Source: Sphingopyxis sp. USTB-05 (GTDB lineage: Bacteria > Pseudomonadota > Alphaproteobacteria > Sphingomonadales > Sphingomonadaceae). Taken from it: a stretch of 64,000 nucleotides of DNA. Below the pieces are notes generated by a model that saw nothing but the letters and a program-made list of their open reading frames with translations, was not told the DNA's origin and ran no database searches. Of the stretch, positions 1-9,390 are shown piece by piece (the first letter of the stretch is position 1; every line of letters starts with the position of its first letter). Both the position numbers and the translations under genes were made by a program. The DNA lies in the NCBI RefSeq assembly GCF_023822045.1, contig NZ_CP084712.1, positions 2,480,001 through 2,544,000 of the forward strand, written 5' to 3'.

Positions 1-1
1 C

Positions 2-2149
2 CGGCATATCCCCGTCCTGCGGCTCGACAAGGCAAGCCTCATCCAGCTCGGCACCGGCCACCGCCAGCGCCGCATTCGGGCGAGCGTGACCGGCGCGACA
101 TCGCTGATCGGCGCCGAACTCGCCGCGAACAAGCAGGCGGCGAAAGAGATGCTCGCGAGCATCGGTATCCCCGTACCGCGCGGCGAACTCGTGCGGACGG
201 TGTCGGAGGCGGAACGCGCTGCCGCGAAGCTCGGCTGGCCGGTCGTTGTAAAACCGCTCGACGGCAATCAGGGCCGCGGTGTCACCACGAGCGTCGCCGA
301 CGATGGAACTCTTTGCGACGCCTTCGAGCGAGCGCAAGCCATCGCACCGCGTGTCATCGTCGAGCAGCAGCTCGTCGGAGCCGATCACCGCATTCTCGTC
401 GTCGGCACAGCCATGGTCGCGGTCGCCGAGCGCGTCGCCGCGCATGTGGCCGGCGATGGCAGGAACAGCATCGCGGATCTGATCGAGGCGGTTAACAACG
501 ATCCACGCCGCGGTGTCGGGCATGAGGCCGTTCTCACCCGGATCCGCATCGACGCCGCGCTCGAGGCCTTTCTCGCCGAGGCGAACTTCACTCTCGCGAG
601 CGTGCCCAAGGCAGGCGAGATCGTGACGCTCCGCGGCGCCGCCAACCTCTCGACCGGCGGGAGCGCGATCGACCGGACCGATGTCATTCATCCCGAAAAT
701 GCGGCGATCGCGATCGACGCCGCCGCCGCGCTCGGACTCGACGTCGCCGGCATCGACATGATCGTCCCCGATATCGCGCAAAGCGTCCGTGCGTCGGGGG
801 GCGGCATCGTCGAAGTCAATGCCGCACCCGGGCTTCGCATGCATCTTGCTCCATCGGAAGGGACGCCGCGCGACGTTGCGCGGCCGATCATCGCCTCGCT
901 CTTTCCGAAAGGCCAAAAGAGCCGTATCCCCATCTTCGCGGTGACCGGAACGAACGGCAAGACGACGACGGTGCGCATGCTCGCGCGAATCCTCGAACAC
1001 CATGGCCTCACGACCGGCTTCACCTGTACCTCGGGCGTCTATGTCGGCGAGACCCGCAGCGCCGGGGGCGACGCGAGCGGTCCCAAGAGCGCGCGCATGC
1101 TGCTGCGCCACCCCCGCGTCGAAGCGGCGGTTCTCGAGACCGCGCGCGGCGGGATGTTGCGCGAGGGGCTCGCCTTCGACGCGTGCGACGTGGGGGCAGT
1201 CCTCAACGTCACGCCCGACCATCTCGGCCTCAAGGGCGTCGAGACGCTCGCCGACCTGGGGCGCGTCAAAGCGATCGTTGCCCGCAACGTCAAAAAGAGC
1301 GGCGCCTGCGTTCTCAACGGCGCCGACCCGCTCACCGTGCGGATGGCACGCCGAGCCCGCGGACGGATCGTCTGGTTCACCGGCGGAGCGGTAGCGGACG
1401 CGTTGGCACCGATCCAAGCGCATCTCGATAGTGGCGGACTGGCGGTAAGCGGCGAGCGCGGAACGCTCATGCTGCACCGGGGCAGCGAATCCATGCCGAT
1501 CATTCCTATCGCGAATATTCCGGTGACGCTGAACGGCGCAGCCCGGTTCAATGTCGAGAATGCCGCCGCGGCCGCGGCGATGGCCGCCGCCTACGGGATT
1601 GCTCCGGGTATGATCGCCTCGGGCCTCGCATCCTTTCGCCCGAGCTTCGAGGATTCGCCTGGGCGTCTCAGCCTTGCCGAGGCGCACGGGGTGCGGATCG
1701 TCGTCGATTATGCCCATAACCGCGCCGCGCTCACCGCGCTCGCCGAGTTGCTCGGCTCGATGCGCGGCGACAGCGATGCCCGTGTGATCGGAATGATCGG
1801 CATTCCGGGGGACCGGCGCGATTGCGATCTCGTCGATATCGGCGCTCTCTCGGGCGGGATGTTCGATGTCCTGATGCTGCGCGAGAATGTCGACCTCAGG
1901 GGACGCCCACCCGGCGAAGCCAATGCCTTGATGCGCAAGGGCGCCCTCGCCGCGGGGCTCCATGCGGCCGCGATCGGCATGCACGATGGTGAGTATGACG
2001 CTGCCTCGGCTTGCCTTGCGGCCGCGCGCCCCGGCGATATCGTGGTGCTCACGCCGACCGACGTCGACGGAATATGGAGGATCGTCGAAGCCTGGGCGGC
2101 GGGCGCCGGTCCTGAGGACGCCCGGTTGCTGGAGGCGGCGCATGGCTGA
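2..2149 (+). CDS. cphA: Cyanophycin synthetase, 5' end outside the window
   Basis: This enzyme polymerises aspartate and arginine into the storage polymer cyanophycin using ATP. The reading frame is open from base 2, upstream of the first ATG at 86, and the residues before that ATG (LGTGHRQRRIRASVTGATS) match the family, so the start lies left of the window. About 715 residues are visible. The ATP-grasp domain comes first. The Mur-ligase-like domain follows, with P-loop GTNGKTTT near visible residue 315 and the family segments ETARGGMLREGL and VLNVTPDHLG. Full-length family members are about 870-900 residues, so only the N-terminal domain is missing. The stop overlaps the start of the isoaspartyl peptidase gene by 8 bp, showing translational coupling. 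Whether it is the CphA1 or CphA2 type cannot be settled without the missing N-terminus. Confidence 0.92.
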   Translation, partial: RHIPVLRLDKASLIQLGTGHRQRRIRASVTGATSLIGAELAANKQAAKEMLASIGIPVPRGELVRTVSEAERAAAKLGWPVVVKPLDGNQGRGVTTSVADDGTLCDAFERAQAIAPRVIVEQQLVGADHRILVVGTAMVAVAERVAAHVAGDGRNSIADLIEAVNNDPRRGVGHEAVLTRIRIDAALEAFLAEANFTLASVPKAGEIVTLRGAANLSTGGSAIDRTDVIHPENAAIAIDAAAALGLDVAGIDMIVPDIAQSVRASGGGIVEVNAAPGLRMHLAPSEGTPRDVARPIIASLFPKGQKSRIPIFAVTGTNGKTTTVRMLARILEHHGLTTGFTCTSGVYVGETRSAGGDASGPKSARMLLRHPRVEAAVLETARGGMLREGLAFDACDVGAVLNVTPDHLGLKGVETLADLGRVKAIVARNVKKSGACVLNGADPLTVRMARRARGRIVWFTGGAVADALAPIQAHLDSGGLAVSGERGTLMLHRGSESMPIIPIANIPVTLNGAARFNVENAAAAAAMAAAYGIAPGMIASGLASFRPSFEDSPGRLSLAEAHGVRIVVDYAHNRAALTALAELLGSMRGDSDARVIGMIGIPGDRRDCDLVDIGALSGGMFDVLMLRENVDLRGRPPGEANALMRKGALAAGLHAAAIGMHDGEYDAASACLAAARPGDIVVLTPTDVDGIWRIVEAWAAGAGPEDARLLEAAHG

Positions 2150-3005
2150 CGGTCGTTGGGCGATCGCGGTCCACGGCGGAGCGTGCCGGATCCCGCCAGC
2201 GCTGCAGGCACCGCGCCGCGAGGGGTGCGCGGCAGCCTTGGAAGCCGGCAGGATGATATTGGAGCGCGGCGGCAGCGCGCTCGAGGCGGTCAAGACCGCG
2301 GTCTGCCTGCTCGAGGATGATCCGCTGTTCAACGCGGGCCGGGGATCGGTGGCGAATGCCGACGGCGAGGTCGAGATGGACGCGGGTATCATGGATGGCG
2401 CCACGCTCGACGTCGGGGCGGTCGCTTGCGTGCGGCTCCTCTACAATCCCGTCGAAGCGGCGCATGCCATGCTTAGGAAGCCGCCCGTGCTCCTCGTCGG
2501 TGCCGGCGCCGAGGCGTTCGCACGATCGAGCGGTATCGCGGAATCCATGGAAGCCATGCGCCCGGCGACAGCGGGCGAGAGCGACCATGATACGGTCGGC
2601 TGCGTTGCGCGCGACCGGGCGGGACATGTTGCCGCGGCGACATCGACCGGCGGACTGGCGGGCACGCTCGCCGGGCGCGTCGGCGACGCACCGCTTCCCG
2701 GCTGCGGCTTCTATGCCGAGGACGGCATCGGCGCGGTGTCGCTTTCGGGTGACGGTGAGGCGATCGCACGGACGCTGCTTGCCGCGCGCGTGATGCGCAC
2801 GCTCGAGACAACGGGCGCCAGCGCGGCGGTTACAACGATTTTCGAGCCGATGGCGCGCCTCCGAGCCGAGGCGGGCGTCATCCTTCTCGACCGCGACGGC
2901 GCGATCGGCATCGCGCACAACAGTCCGCATTTCGCCGCCGCCTACGCCCGCGAGGGAATGCCCGCGGTTTCCGACATCGTCTGGAAGGATCACCATGCCC
3001 ATTAA
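2142..3005 (+). CDS. iaaA: Isoaspartyl peptidase / beta-aspartyl dipeptidase, Ntn hydrolase
   Basis: This 287-residue Ntn-hydrolase precursor belongs to the plant-type asparaginase/isoaspartyl peptidase family. It would cleave beta-Asp-Arg dipeptides released from cyanophycin into free aspartate and arginine. Seen in the sequence are an N-terminal AVHGGA motif, FNAGRGS near residues 63-69, and HDTVGC, in which Thr151 would be the autocleavage site and new N-terminal nucleophile. The ATG at 2142 lies inside the last codons of cphA (ATGGCTGA overlap), and the gene's 3' end overlaps cphB by 11 bp. The three genes therefore form one coupled operon for making and degrading the polymer. Confidence 0.9.
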   Translation: MADGRWAIAVHGGACRIPPALQAPRREGCAAALEAGRMILERGGSALEAVKTAVCLLEDDPLFNAGRGSVANADGEVEMDAGIMDGATLDVGAVACVRLLYNPVEAAHAMLRKPPVLLVGAGAEAFARSSGIAESMEAMRPATAGESDHDTVGCVARDRAGHVAAATSTGGLAGTLAGRVGDAPLPGCGFYAEDGIGAVSLSGDGEAIARTLLAARVMRTLETTGASAAVTTIFEPMARLRAEAGVILLDRDGAIGIAHNSPHFAAAYAREGMPAVSDIVWKDHHAH

Positions 3006-3786
3006 TCGCGGCCCCCTTTTCGTGATCGGCGGCCATGAAGACAAGGATGGCAGCCGCAAGATACTCGGTGCCATCGCTGCTGAGTTGGGCCAAGGCACGC
3101 TCGTCATTGCCACTATCGCCAGCGCGAAGCGCGATGGATATTTCGAGGCCTATTGCGAGGGCTTTGCGCCGCTTGGGATCGGCCGGCTCGTCGAGCTTTA
3201 CCTCGACGATCGGGATCAAGCACGGGATCCCGCGCGTGCACGGATGATCGACCAGGCCAAAGGTATCTTCTTCACCGGCGGCGACCAGTCGCGCCTCATG
3301 AGCCTGACCGGAGATACGCCGATTGAGGTGGCCATTCACGCGCTCCACGATCGCGGGGGACTAATCGCGGGAACGTCGGCGGGAGCCTCGGCGCAGGGCG
3401 AAACGATGCTCGTCGGCGGACGCGGTGAAGAGACGCCGCGCATCGACGATATCGAACTGGCGCCGGGGCTTGGCCTCATCCCCGATTGCATCATCGACCA
3501 GCATTTCGCGGAGCGCGGGCGCATCGGGCGGCTTCTCGGCGCGGTCAGCCGTCGTCCCGACTGTCTCGGAATCGGGATCGACGAGGACACCGCGCTCCGG
3601 GTCGAGGCCGGCACCGCGCAGGTGATCGGAAGCGGCGGCGTCACGATCGTCGACGCGTCGCGGGCGAGCCATTCCACTGCGGCGGGCGCGTCGTCCGGCG
3701 GCATCGTGTCGCTTCATGGCGCGACGCTTCACGCGCTTCGCGATGGGGAGAGTTTCGACTTGGCGCCGCGCCGCCCGGCAAAATAG
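2995..3786 (+). CDS. cphB: Cyanophycinase, serine peptidase family S51
   Basis: This 263-residue intracellular cyanophycinase is an exopeptidase that releases beta-Asp-Arg dipeptides from cyanophycin. The family signatures are present: FFTGGDQ near residues 92-98, the nucleophile elbow GTSAGAS with Ser128, and IIDQHFAERGR. Length is close to the usual 260-290. There is no signal peptide, so it is the cytoplasmic rather than the secreted CphE type. Its ATG overlaps the end of iaaA. The gene ends 15 bp before the convergent YqcI/YcgG-family gene. Confidence 0.92.
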   Translation: MPINRGPLFVIGGHEDKDGSRKILGAIAAELGQGTLVIATIASAKRDGYFEAYCEGFAPLGIGRLVELYLDDRDQARDPARARMIDQAKGIFFTGGDQSRLMSLTGDTPIEVAIHALHDRGGLIAGTSAGASAQGETMLVGGRGEETPRIDDIELAPGLGLIPDCIIDQHFAERGRIGRLLGAVSRRPDCLGIGIDEDTALRVEAGTAQVIGSGGVTIVDASRASHSTAAGASSGGIVSLHGATLHALRDGESFDLAPRRPAK

Positions 3787-3801
3787 GCTGCGCAGAGGCG
3801 C

Positions 3802-4488
3802 TCAGGGCGCCGCGTTACGTCCGGAGAAGGGACACCGCCAATCGGGTCCGACAGCCCGCCCCGAATATTGCCGTGCCTCCGACACATCGCCGTGACGGGC
3901 AAGCATGGGGTTCGCATTGCCGGCGAGGGCGACGTCGCGTGCGATGATCTTGCTGCGCATCGTCTCATAGACGTCGTTCTCGCGGAGCTTCTCGAACTGG
4001 TCGTGGAGATTGAACACCAGCGCGGGGCGTTCGAAGCGGCGAGCGGGACGGCTTGCTTGGGGGTGGAGACCGACGACGAAAAAGGCCTCGCCGCCGAAGC
4101 TGAGCGAGAAGTGCGGGTCATCAGGGCTGTGGCTGACGCGCGGATCGGGCGGCTGGCCCGCCCAGTCGTCCTTCCGGCTCAGCGAGTCGATACGCTCCCA
4201 CAGGCATGTCTCGAACGCTTGCTCGTCGAGCCCACCATCCTCCTCGAAGATCACCACGAGCGAATGGAATAGGCTCGGCGAGCGCGCATAACTCCAGGCG
4301 AGATCGAGGAGATTGGGGTAGATGCGCAAATCGTCCCAAGCCGAGCGCATGTCGCGGCCGACGACGAAGCGGATCTGGCTTCGCGCAAGCGCGGACTTCG
4401 CTCCGACACAGGGAAAATCCGTGGCGCGGATGAAGTCCCGGAAGCGTTGAGCCAGAGGATGGGAGCTGTCGTCGGTTGGCGGTAGCAT
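3802..4488 (-). CDS. YqcI/YcgG-family protein, putative heme-dependent guanidine N-hydroxylase
   Basis: This 228-residue protein carries the family signature FPCVGAKSALA near residues 26-36, followed by DDLRIYPNLLDLAWSYARSP and a histidine-containing FNLHDQFEKLR segment. Known members of this family, such as GntA of guanitoxin biosynthesis, use heme to hydroxylate the guanidine nitrogen of arginine-like substrates. The gene faces the cyanophycin operon with a 15 bp gap. Cyanophycin breakdown yields arginine, so an arginine-derived substrate is a reasonable inference, but the sequence does not prove it. The start ATG at 4488 has only a distant AGAGAGG as a possible ribosome site. Confidence 0.75.
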   Translation of the reverse strand: MLPPTDDSSHPLAQRFRDFIRATDFPCVGAKSALARSQIRFVVGRDMRSAWDDLRIYPNLLDLAWSYARSPSLFHSLVVIFEEDGGLDEQAFETCLWERIDSLSRKDDWAGQPPDPRVSHSPDDPHFSLSFGGEAFFVVGLHPQASRPARRFERPALVFNLHDQFEKLRENDVYETMRSKIIARDVALAGNANPMLARHGDVSEARQYSGRAVGPDWRCPFSGRNAAP

Positions 4489-4864
4489 GCTGCTGAAACC
4501 GACCTCTCTTGCCGCGGTTGCAGCAAGTTAACCTGGGTTGCGTCGATTCCGCCGTCATCGCCTCGCCGGCGCGCACGCTGTCTTCAAGCGGCTGGCATGG
4601 AGATGGATTCATATTGGACGAAGTTGCGCGACACTGACTTGCCCTGCCGCTACGGCGAGCTATGCTTGCCCTGCATCGGGCAAGAAGGCGCACGGTGCCG
4701 AGACGTAAGAATCTCGTTCGGAAGCCTTATGATATTCCCATCCGCTGCCGGGTGGCCGACGCGTATGTCCAGGCCCTCGGGCTAAAGGCGGCGGCGCATA
4801 TTTCCGAATATGTTCTTACCTCCCGGCACACCCGCCTCTCGGCTCGACCGGTAGGCGATGGCAA
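4489..4864. other. 376 bp divergent intergenic region with a 20 bp palindrome
   Basis: This gap separates the leftward guanidine-hydroxylase homologue from the rightward sigma-factor operon, so it should contain promoters for both. I see no convincing gene; two short plus-strand frames have no ribosome site and no recognisable product. A palindrome, CTTGCCCTGCATCGGGCAAG, lies at 4665-4684, with 7 bp perfect arms and a 6 bp centre. It is 180 bp before the sigma-factor start and could be an operator or a transcript hairpin. Confidence 0.5.
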
Positions 4865-5446
4865 ATGGATTTCGAAGACGACCCCTCAAATCGGCGCGCG
4901 CTGTCGTCGGGCGATCCGCTGCCGCCGGGCGATTGGGAAAGCGCTGGCGCGGCTGGTCGCGCGGAAGCGATCTATGCGGCCGAACGGCCTTATGTGACTG
5001 CGATCTTCCGGCGCAGCGTACCGCCGCACGAGGTGCCCGACCTCGTGCAGGAGACATTCCGCCGCCTCTTCAGCGCAAAGGGAACGGGAACAGGGCTCCT
5101 CCAGGCGTCGCGGGCCTATGTCGCGACTGCCGCACGAGCGATCCTCAAGAACCGGGCTCGTTCCGGGGTTCGCAACCAGACCCACGCCCACCATAGTTTC
5201 GAGGACCATGACGTCGCGGGTCCCGATCCCCATGCCGCGCTCGAACACCGCGACACGCTGCGCCGCGTCGAGGACGCCATCGCAAGGCTGAATCCAACCA
5301 CTCGGGATGTATTCCTGATGCAAACTTTCGACGATCTCAGCTATTCCGAGATCGCACGAATCAAAGGCATAAGCGAAAAAGCCGTGGAAAATCATCTCGT
5401 CAAAGCCCGGATGGCCATTCGCAAGGCGCGAGACACGCAATCGTGA
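4865..5446 (+). CDS. ECF RNA polymerase sigma factor, FecI-like
   Basis: This 193-residue extracytoplasmic-function sigma factor has region 2 near residues 35-70 (YVTAIFRRSV..DLVQETFRRLF). A poorly conserved linker follows, then region 4 near 140-185 (RDVFLMQTFDDLSYSEIARIKGISEKAVENHLVKARM). It is followed immediately by a FecR anti-sigma gene (4-base overlap) and a TonB receptor carrying an STN signalling domain. That is the usual FecI/FecR/FecA cell-surface signalling arrangement. It probably drives the TonB receptor and isopeptidase genes when the ligand, likely a lasso peptide or its chelate, binds outside. Confidence 0.9.
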   Translation: MDFEDDPSNRRALSSGDPLPPGDWESAGAAGRAEAIYAAERPYVTAIFRRSVPPHEVPDLVQETFRRLFSAKGTGTGLLQASRAYVATAARAILKNRARSGVRNQTHAHHSFEDHDVAGPDPHAALEHRDTLRRVEDAIARLNPTTRDVFLMQTFDDLSYSEIARIKGISEKAVENHLVKARMAIRKARDTQS

Positions 5447-6363
5447 GGTCCGTCGAGCGCGAAGCGGCCGAATGGGCCGTGCGGATGCGCGGAACACCGT
5501 CCGAGGCCGACCGCGAGGCCTTCGAGCAATGGTATGCGAAGCCCGGCAATGCCGAGGCCTTTGCTATGTCCGAGGATGATGTCGCGGTGGCTCGTACGGC
5601 ATCGCGCGCCCGTATCGATGCGAAGGCGCGGACCGAACGCAGATCGACCGGCGGTTTCCGCTGGGCCGTCGCGACGATCGCCGCGGTCGGCATCGCCCTC
5701 GGCTTCGCCTGGCACATGGCGCGGCAAAGCGACACGCCCCAGATAGCAGCTGGTCCCATGCTGCCCGGCCAGCTTCGTCTCGCCGATGGCTCCACCGTGA
5801 CCCTGATGGACGGTGCCTGGGCCGAGCCGCAATTCTCCGAGACCGAGCGCCGGATCCGCTTGCACGGCGGCCGCGCACGCTTCGATGTTGCGCACGACAG
5901 CGCCCGCCCTTTCATCGTCGTCGCCGGCATCTCCGAGACGAAAGCCCTCGGCACGGTGTTCGAGGTCGACGCGCGTTCGAACGCCCCCAAGGTCAAACTC
6001 GTGCGCGGCTCGGTGGAGGTTCGCCTCGGCGGAACGGCAAAGACTGTCCGCCTCGTCCCCGGCGAGAGTGCCGAAGTCTCGGAAAGCGGTCCACGCCTCA
6101 TCCCGGCGATGACAAGTCCGCTCCCGACAGCGGAACCGACGACGATGCTGGCGGCCGACGGACTTCCGCTCGGCGCGGTGATCGAAGCGGCGAATAAAGT
6201 GAACTCGAGACCGATCCGCCTCGCCGATCCCGCCCTGACCTCGCTCCCGGTGACAGGCCGTTTTGATGTAACCAACAGCGCAAGCCTTGCCCGCAAGCTC
6301 GCCGCGGCATTGGGACTCCAAGCGACCGACGGATCGGACGCGATCACGCTCAGCAAAAAATAA
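5443..6363 (+). CDS. FecR-family anti-sigma factor / signal transducer
   Basis: This 306-residue inner-membrane protein starts with GTG overlapping the sigma-factor stop codon. The cytoplasmic N-terminus has the DUF4880-type segment AAEWAVRMRG...FEQWYAKPGNAEAF, which holds the sigma factor. One membrane segment lies near residues 70-90 (WAVATIAAVGIALGFAWHM). The periplasmic FecR domain follows (RLADGSTVTLMDGAWAEPQF, GRARFDVAHDSARPFIVVAG), and the C-terminus has an STN-like fold segment. It would pass the signal from the STN domain of the downstream receptor to the sigma factor. Confidence 0.9.
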   Translation: MRSVEREAAEWAVRMRGTPSEADREAFEQWYAKPGNAEAFAMSEDDVAVARTASRARIDAKARTERRSTGGFRWAVATIAAVGIALGFAWHMARQSDTPQIAAGPMLPGQLRLADGSTVTLMDGAWAEPQFSETERRIRLHGGRARFDVAHDSARPFIVVAGISETKALGTVFEVDARSNAPKVKLVRGSVEVRLGGTAKTVRLVPGESAEVSESGPRLIPAMTSPLPTAEPTTMLAADGLPLGAVIEAANKVNSRPIRLADPALTSLPVTGRFDVTNSASLARKLAAALGLQATDGSDAITLSKK

Positions 6364-6380
6364 TTCCCATCGGAGAGGGG

Positions 6381-6410
6381 GGAAATCTCCTTCCCGGTGT
6401 TTTGCACCCC
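6381..6410 (+). promoter_or_regulatory. Possible FecI-type promoter before the TonB receptor gene
   Basis: GGAAAT at 6381-6386 resembles the -35 element recognised by FecI at the E. coli fecA promoter, and lies in the fecR-receptor gap where a sigma-factor target is expected. The matching -10 is not clear. The same bases can form a weak hairpin (GGAGA with TCTCC, 6372-6389). This is a suggestion from position and a short match only. Confidence 0.25.
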
Positions 6411-6444
6411 CAGACGGTCATCGGTGGCCGCTTGGGGAGGTAGA

Positions 6445-9390
6445 ATGAAGTACAAGTTTCTGGCGGCGATGCTCTCGGTGAGCACCGCGGCAATCGCGAT
6501 TCAGGTTCCGGCCGCGCACGCGCAGTCAACGTTGACTCAGCAGAGCTACAACATTGCCGCGCAGGATCTCGGCGCGGCACTGCAACGCTACTCGCAGATT
6601 TCGGGCCGCGAAGTGATCGCCTCGACGAGCCTCGTGGAAGGGAAACGGAGTGCCCGTGTTCAGGGTCGCCTGAACCCCGATACCGCCCTCTCGCGTCTAC
6701 TTGCCGGTACCGGCCTCAATGTCGAACTGGTCGAAGGGGCCTGGGTGCTTCGCTCGGGAAACGATTCTGCCGAGGAAACTGGATCGACTGACGGCGGCGG
6801 CGAAGCGATCCTCGTCACGGGCTCGCGCATCCGCGGGGCAGGCCCGACAGGTTCGCCGGTGGTGACGATCGACCGCGAGGCCATCGAGAAGAGCGGTTAC
6901 GGTACCGTCCAGCAAATGCTCCAGTCGCTGCCGCAGGCCTTTGGTGGCGGTTCGAACGAAACCACCACCGGCGCGACGACGCGCAACGGCACCGGCAACG
7001 ACGCAACACTCGGTTCGAGCATCAACCTGCGTGGCCTCGGCACCAACTCTACCCTCGTCCTGATCGACGGCGCGCGCCCGGCGCTCGGCGGCGTCGGCGG
7101 CCTCTTCGCCGACATCTCGCTCATCCCGACGACCGCCGTCGAGAGAATAGAAGTGCTGACAGACGGCGCTTCGGCCATCTACGGCGCCGATGCGGTTGCC
7201 GGCGTCATCAATCTCCGTCTCCGCAACCGCTTCGAGGGGGCCGAGACGATCCTGCGCGCCGGCACGGCGGACGGCGACATGACCGAAGTCCAGTTCAGCC
7301 AGCTTCTCGGAAAGAAGTGGAGCGGCGGACATCTCGTCCTCGCCTATCAATATTCGGATCGCGGCGCACTCGCGGCAGCCGAACGCGATTTCGCGCGCGA
7401 GGATCTCCGCCCCTTCGGCGGCCCCGACTATCGCTCGATCTATGCCAGTCCCGGCACGATCCGCGCCGCGAATGGCCAGCTCTTCGGCATTCCCACCGGA
7501 CAGAATGGCCGCAATCTGACCGCCGCGCAGCTTCTCCCCGGCGTCCAGAACCGCCGCGACAATCGCGCCGAGACGGACCTCCTGCCGCGCCAGCGCGTGC
7601 ATAGCCTTTATGCTGCGGGCGAGTTCGAGATCAACGACGGGCTGACCTTCCGTGCCTCGATCCTCGGGGCGCAGCGCAAATATCGCAAGGAAAGCAATGT
7701 CACCGCGCTGCGCACGGCGCGCGTTCCGGTGACGAACCCCTTCTATGTCGATCCGATCGGCACCCGCCAGCCCGTGCAGGTCACCTATAATTTCGTGAAC
7801 GACGTCGGGCCGCAGATCAACGAAGGCCGCGTGCGGGCACTGTCGACCTCGGCAGGCCTCGAACAGACGATCGGCGAATGGCGGATCCAGCTTGGCGGAG
7901 CCTATGGCGTCCAGAAGGGCAAGGCTCGGACGCGCAACCAGGTCAACAGCGCCCGCCTCGCGGTCGCGCTCGCCGACACCAATCCCGCAACCGCGTTCAA
8001 CGTCTTCGGCGACGGGACTGCGAACAATCCTGCGACAAGCGCCTATATCCGAGGCGGCGTCGAGACGATCGACGACTTCAAGACATGGTCCGCCGCGCTG
8101 CGCGCCGATGGTCCGATCTTCCGCTTACCCGCAGGGGACGTCCGACTCGCGGCAGGCGCCGAGTATCGCCGCGAGGCCTATGACTATTATCGTATCCTCG
8201 ACACGAGCACGCTCACGCCCTCGGCGGGATTCTATCCGGGCTTTCCGGGGCCGCGCCACGTCAAATCGATCTACGCCGAGCTGCTGGTGCCCATCTTCGG
8301 CCGCGACAATGCAATGCCGGGCTTCCACAAGCTCGACCTGACGCTTGCGGGCCGCGTCGAGGACTACAACCAGTTCGGGCGCACCGAGAATCCGAAGGTC
8401 AGCGCACGCTGGGAGCCCGTCGAGGGCATCGCGCTGCGCGGTTCCTACGGTACATCGTTCCGCGCCCCGCAGTTCGACGAGCTGATCGGCCCGGCGCTTT
8501 CGCTCTACACGACGGCGACCGTCCCCGACCCGCGCTCGCCCACCGGCACGTCGAATGTTCTCGCTCTGTTCGGCTATGCGCCGAACATCCAGCCCGAGCA
8601 GGCGACGACATGGACGGCGGGCGTGGACATCGCGCCGCCTTCGATGCCGGGCTTCCGGGCAGCGCTCACCTATTTCGATGTCGATTACCGCGATCGAATC
8701 GGGACGCTCACCGAGGATTATCTTCGCTTCCTCACCAACCGCGACGTGTTCGGCGGGGTGGTGACAGACAATCCGTCCCTCGACCTTGTGCAATTCTACT
8801 ATAATCAGCCGACCTTCACGAACCCGATCAATATCGCGCCGGGACAAGTCGTCGCGATCCTCGACGGGCAGACGCGCAACCTCGCGCGCGAGCATCAGAA
8901 GGGCATCGACTTCGACATCGGCTACGCGCCCGAGTTCGCAGGCGGAACGCTCGACGTCGGGGTCAGCGGCACCCAAATCTTCTCGATCATCAAGCAGCTT
9001 TCACCGGGATCGGCGAGCAGCGACTTCGTCGGCCTCTACGCAAGCCCGGTCAAATGGCGCATGCGCGGACGACTCGGCTGGTCGAGGGATGGCTTCGCGG
9101 TCAGCACGTTCGTCAACTACACCGATGGCTATCGCAACCAGGTCGTCGTTCCAAATGAGCGGGTGTCGTCGTGGACGACCGTCGACCTCACCCTGTCGCA
9201 GCGGATCGGCGGCAATGCCGACGATGCCACTGGGCGCGGCTTGCAGCTCGGCCTCGCGATCCAGAATTTGTTCGATCGCGACCCGCCCTATGTCCACAAC
9301 AAGAGCCAGACCTCGGCGCTCGGCTACGATCCCGAGAAGGCCAGCCCGCTTGGCCGCATGATCTCGGTCCAGGCCGTCATCCGGTGGTAA
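6445..9390 (+). CDS. TonB-dependent outer-membrane receptor with N-terminal STN signalling domain
   Basis: This 981-residue receptor begins at an ATG preceded by GGGGAGG. A signal peptide ends near AAHAQ at residue 27. An STN domain (about 30-105, SYNIAAQDLGAALQRYSQISG) follows, then a TonB-box-like ILVTGSRIRG, a plug domain (VQQMLQSLPQAF, INLRGLG, VERIEVLTDGASAIYGADAVAGVINL) and a long beta-barrel ending in an aromatic residue (VIRW). Placed between FecIR and the lasso isopeptidase, it most likely imports lasso peptides across the outer membrane and signals their presence. Its stop codon overlaps the GTG start of the isopeptidase gene. Confidence 0.92.
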   Translation: MKYKFLAAMLSVSTAAIAIQVPAAHAQSTLTQQSYNIAAQDLGAALQRYSQISGREVIASTSLVEGKRSARVQGRLNPDTALSRLLAGTGLNVELVEGAWVLRSGNDSAEETGSTDGGGEAILVTGSRIRGAGPTGSPVVTIDREAIEKSGYGTVQQMLQSLPQAFGGGSNETTTGATTRNGTGNDATLGSSINLRGLGTNSTLVLIDGARPALGGVGGLFADISLIPTTAVERIEVLTDGASAIYGADAVAGVINLRLRNRFEGAETILRAGTADGDMTEVQFSQLLGKKWSGGHLVLAYQYSDRGALAAAERDFAREDLRPFGGPDYRSIYASPGTIRAANGQLFGIPTGQNGRNLTAAQLLPGVQNRRDNRAETDLLPRQRVHSLYAAGEFEINDGLTFRASILGAQRKYRKESNVTALRTARVPVTNPFYVDPIGTRQPVQVTYNFVNDVGPQINEGRVRALSTSAGLEQTIGEWRIQLGGAYGVQKGKARTRNQVNSARLAVALADTNPATAFNVFGDGTANNPATSAYIRGGVETIDDFKTWSAALRADGPIFRLPAGDVRLAAGAEYRREAYDYYRILDTSTLTPSAGFYPGFPGPRHVKSIYAELLVPIFGRDNAMPGFHKLDLTLAGRVEDYNQFGRTENPKVSARWEPVEGIALRGSYGTSFRAPQFDELIGPALSLYTTATVPDPRSPTGTSNVLALFGYAPNIQPEQATTWTAGVDIAPPSMPGFRAALTYFDVDYRDRIGTLTEDYLRFLTNRDVFGGVVTDNPSLDLVQFYYNQPTFTNPINIAPGQVVAILDGQTRNLAREHQKGIDFDIGYAPEFAGGTLDVGVSGTQIFSIIKQLSPGSASSDFVGLYASPVKWRMRGRLGWSRDGFAVSTFVNYTDGYRNQVVVPNERVSSWTTVDLTLSQRIGGNADDATGRGLQLGLAIQNLFDRDPPYVHNKSQTSALGYDPEKASPLGRMISVQAVIRW

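Noticed and set aside
4662..4997. Small basic protein before the sigma-factor gene
   Set aside because: It has no ribosome site and overlaps the real sigma-factor start; its composition is that of a shadow frame.
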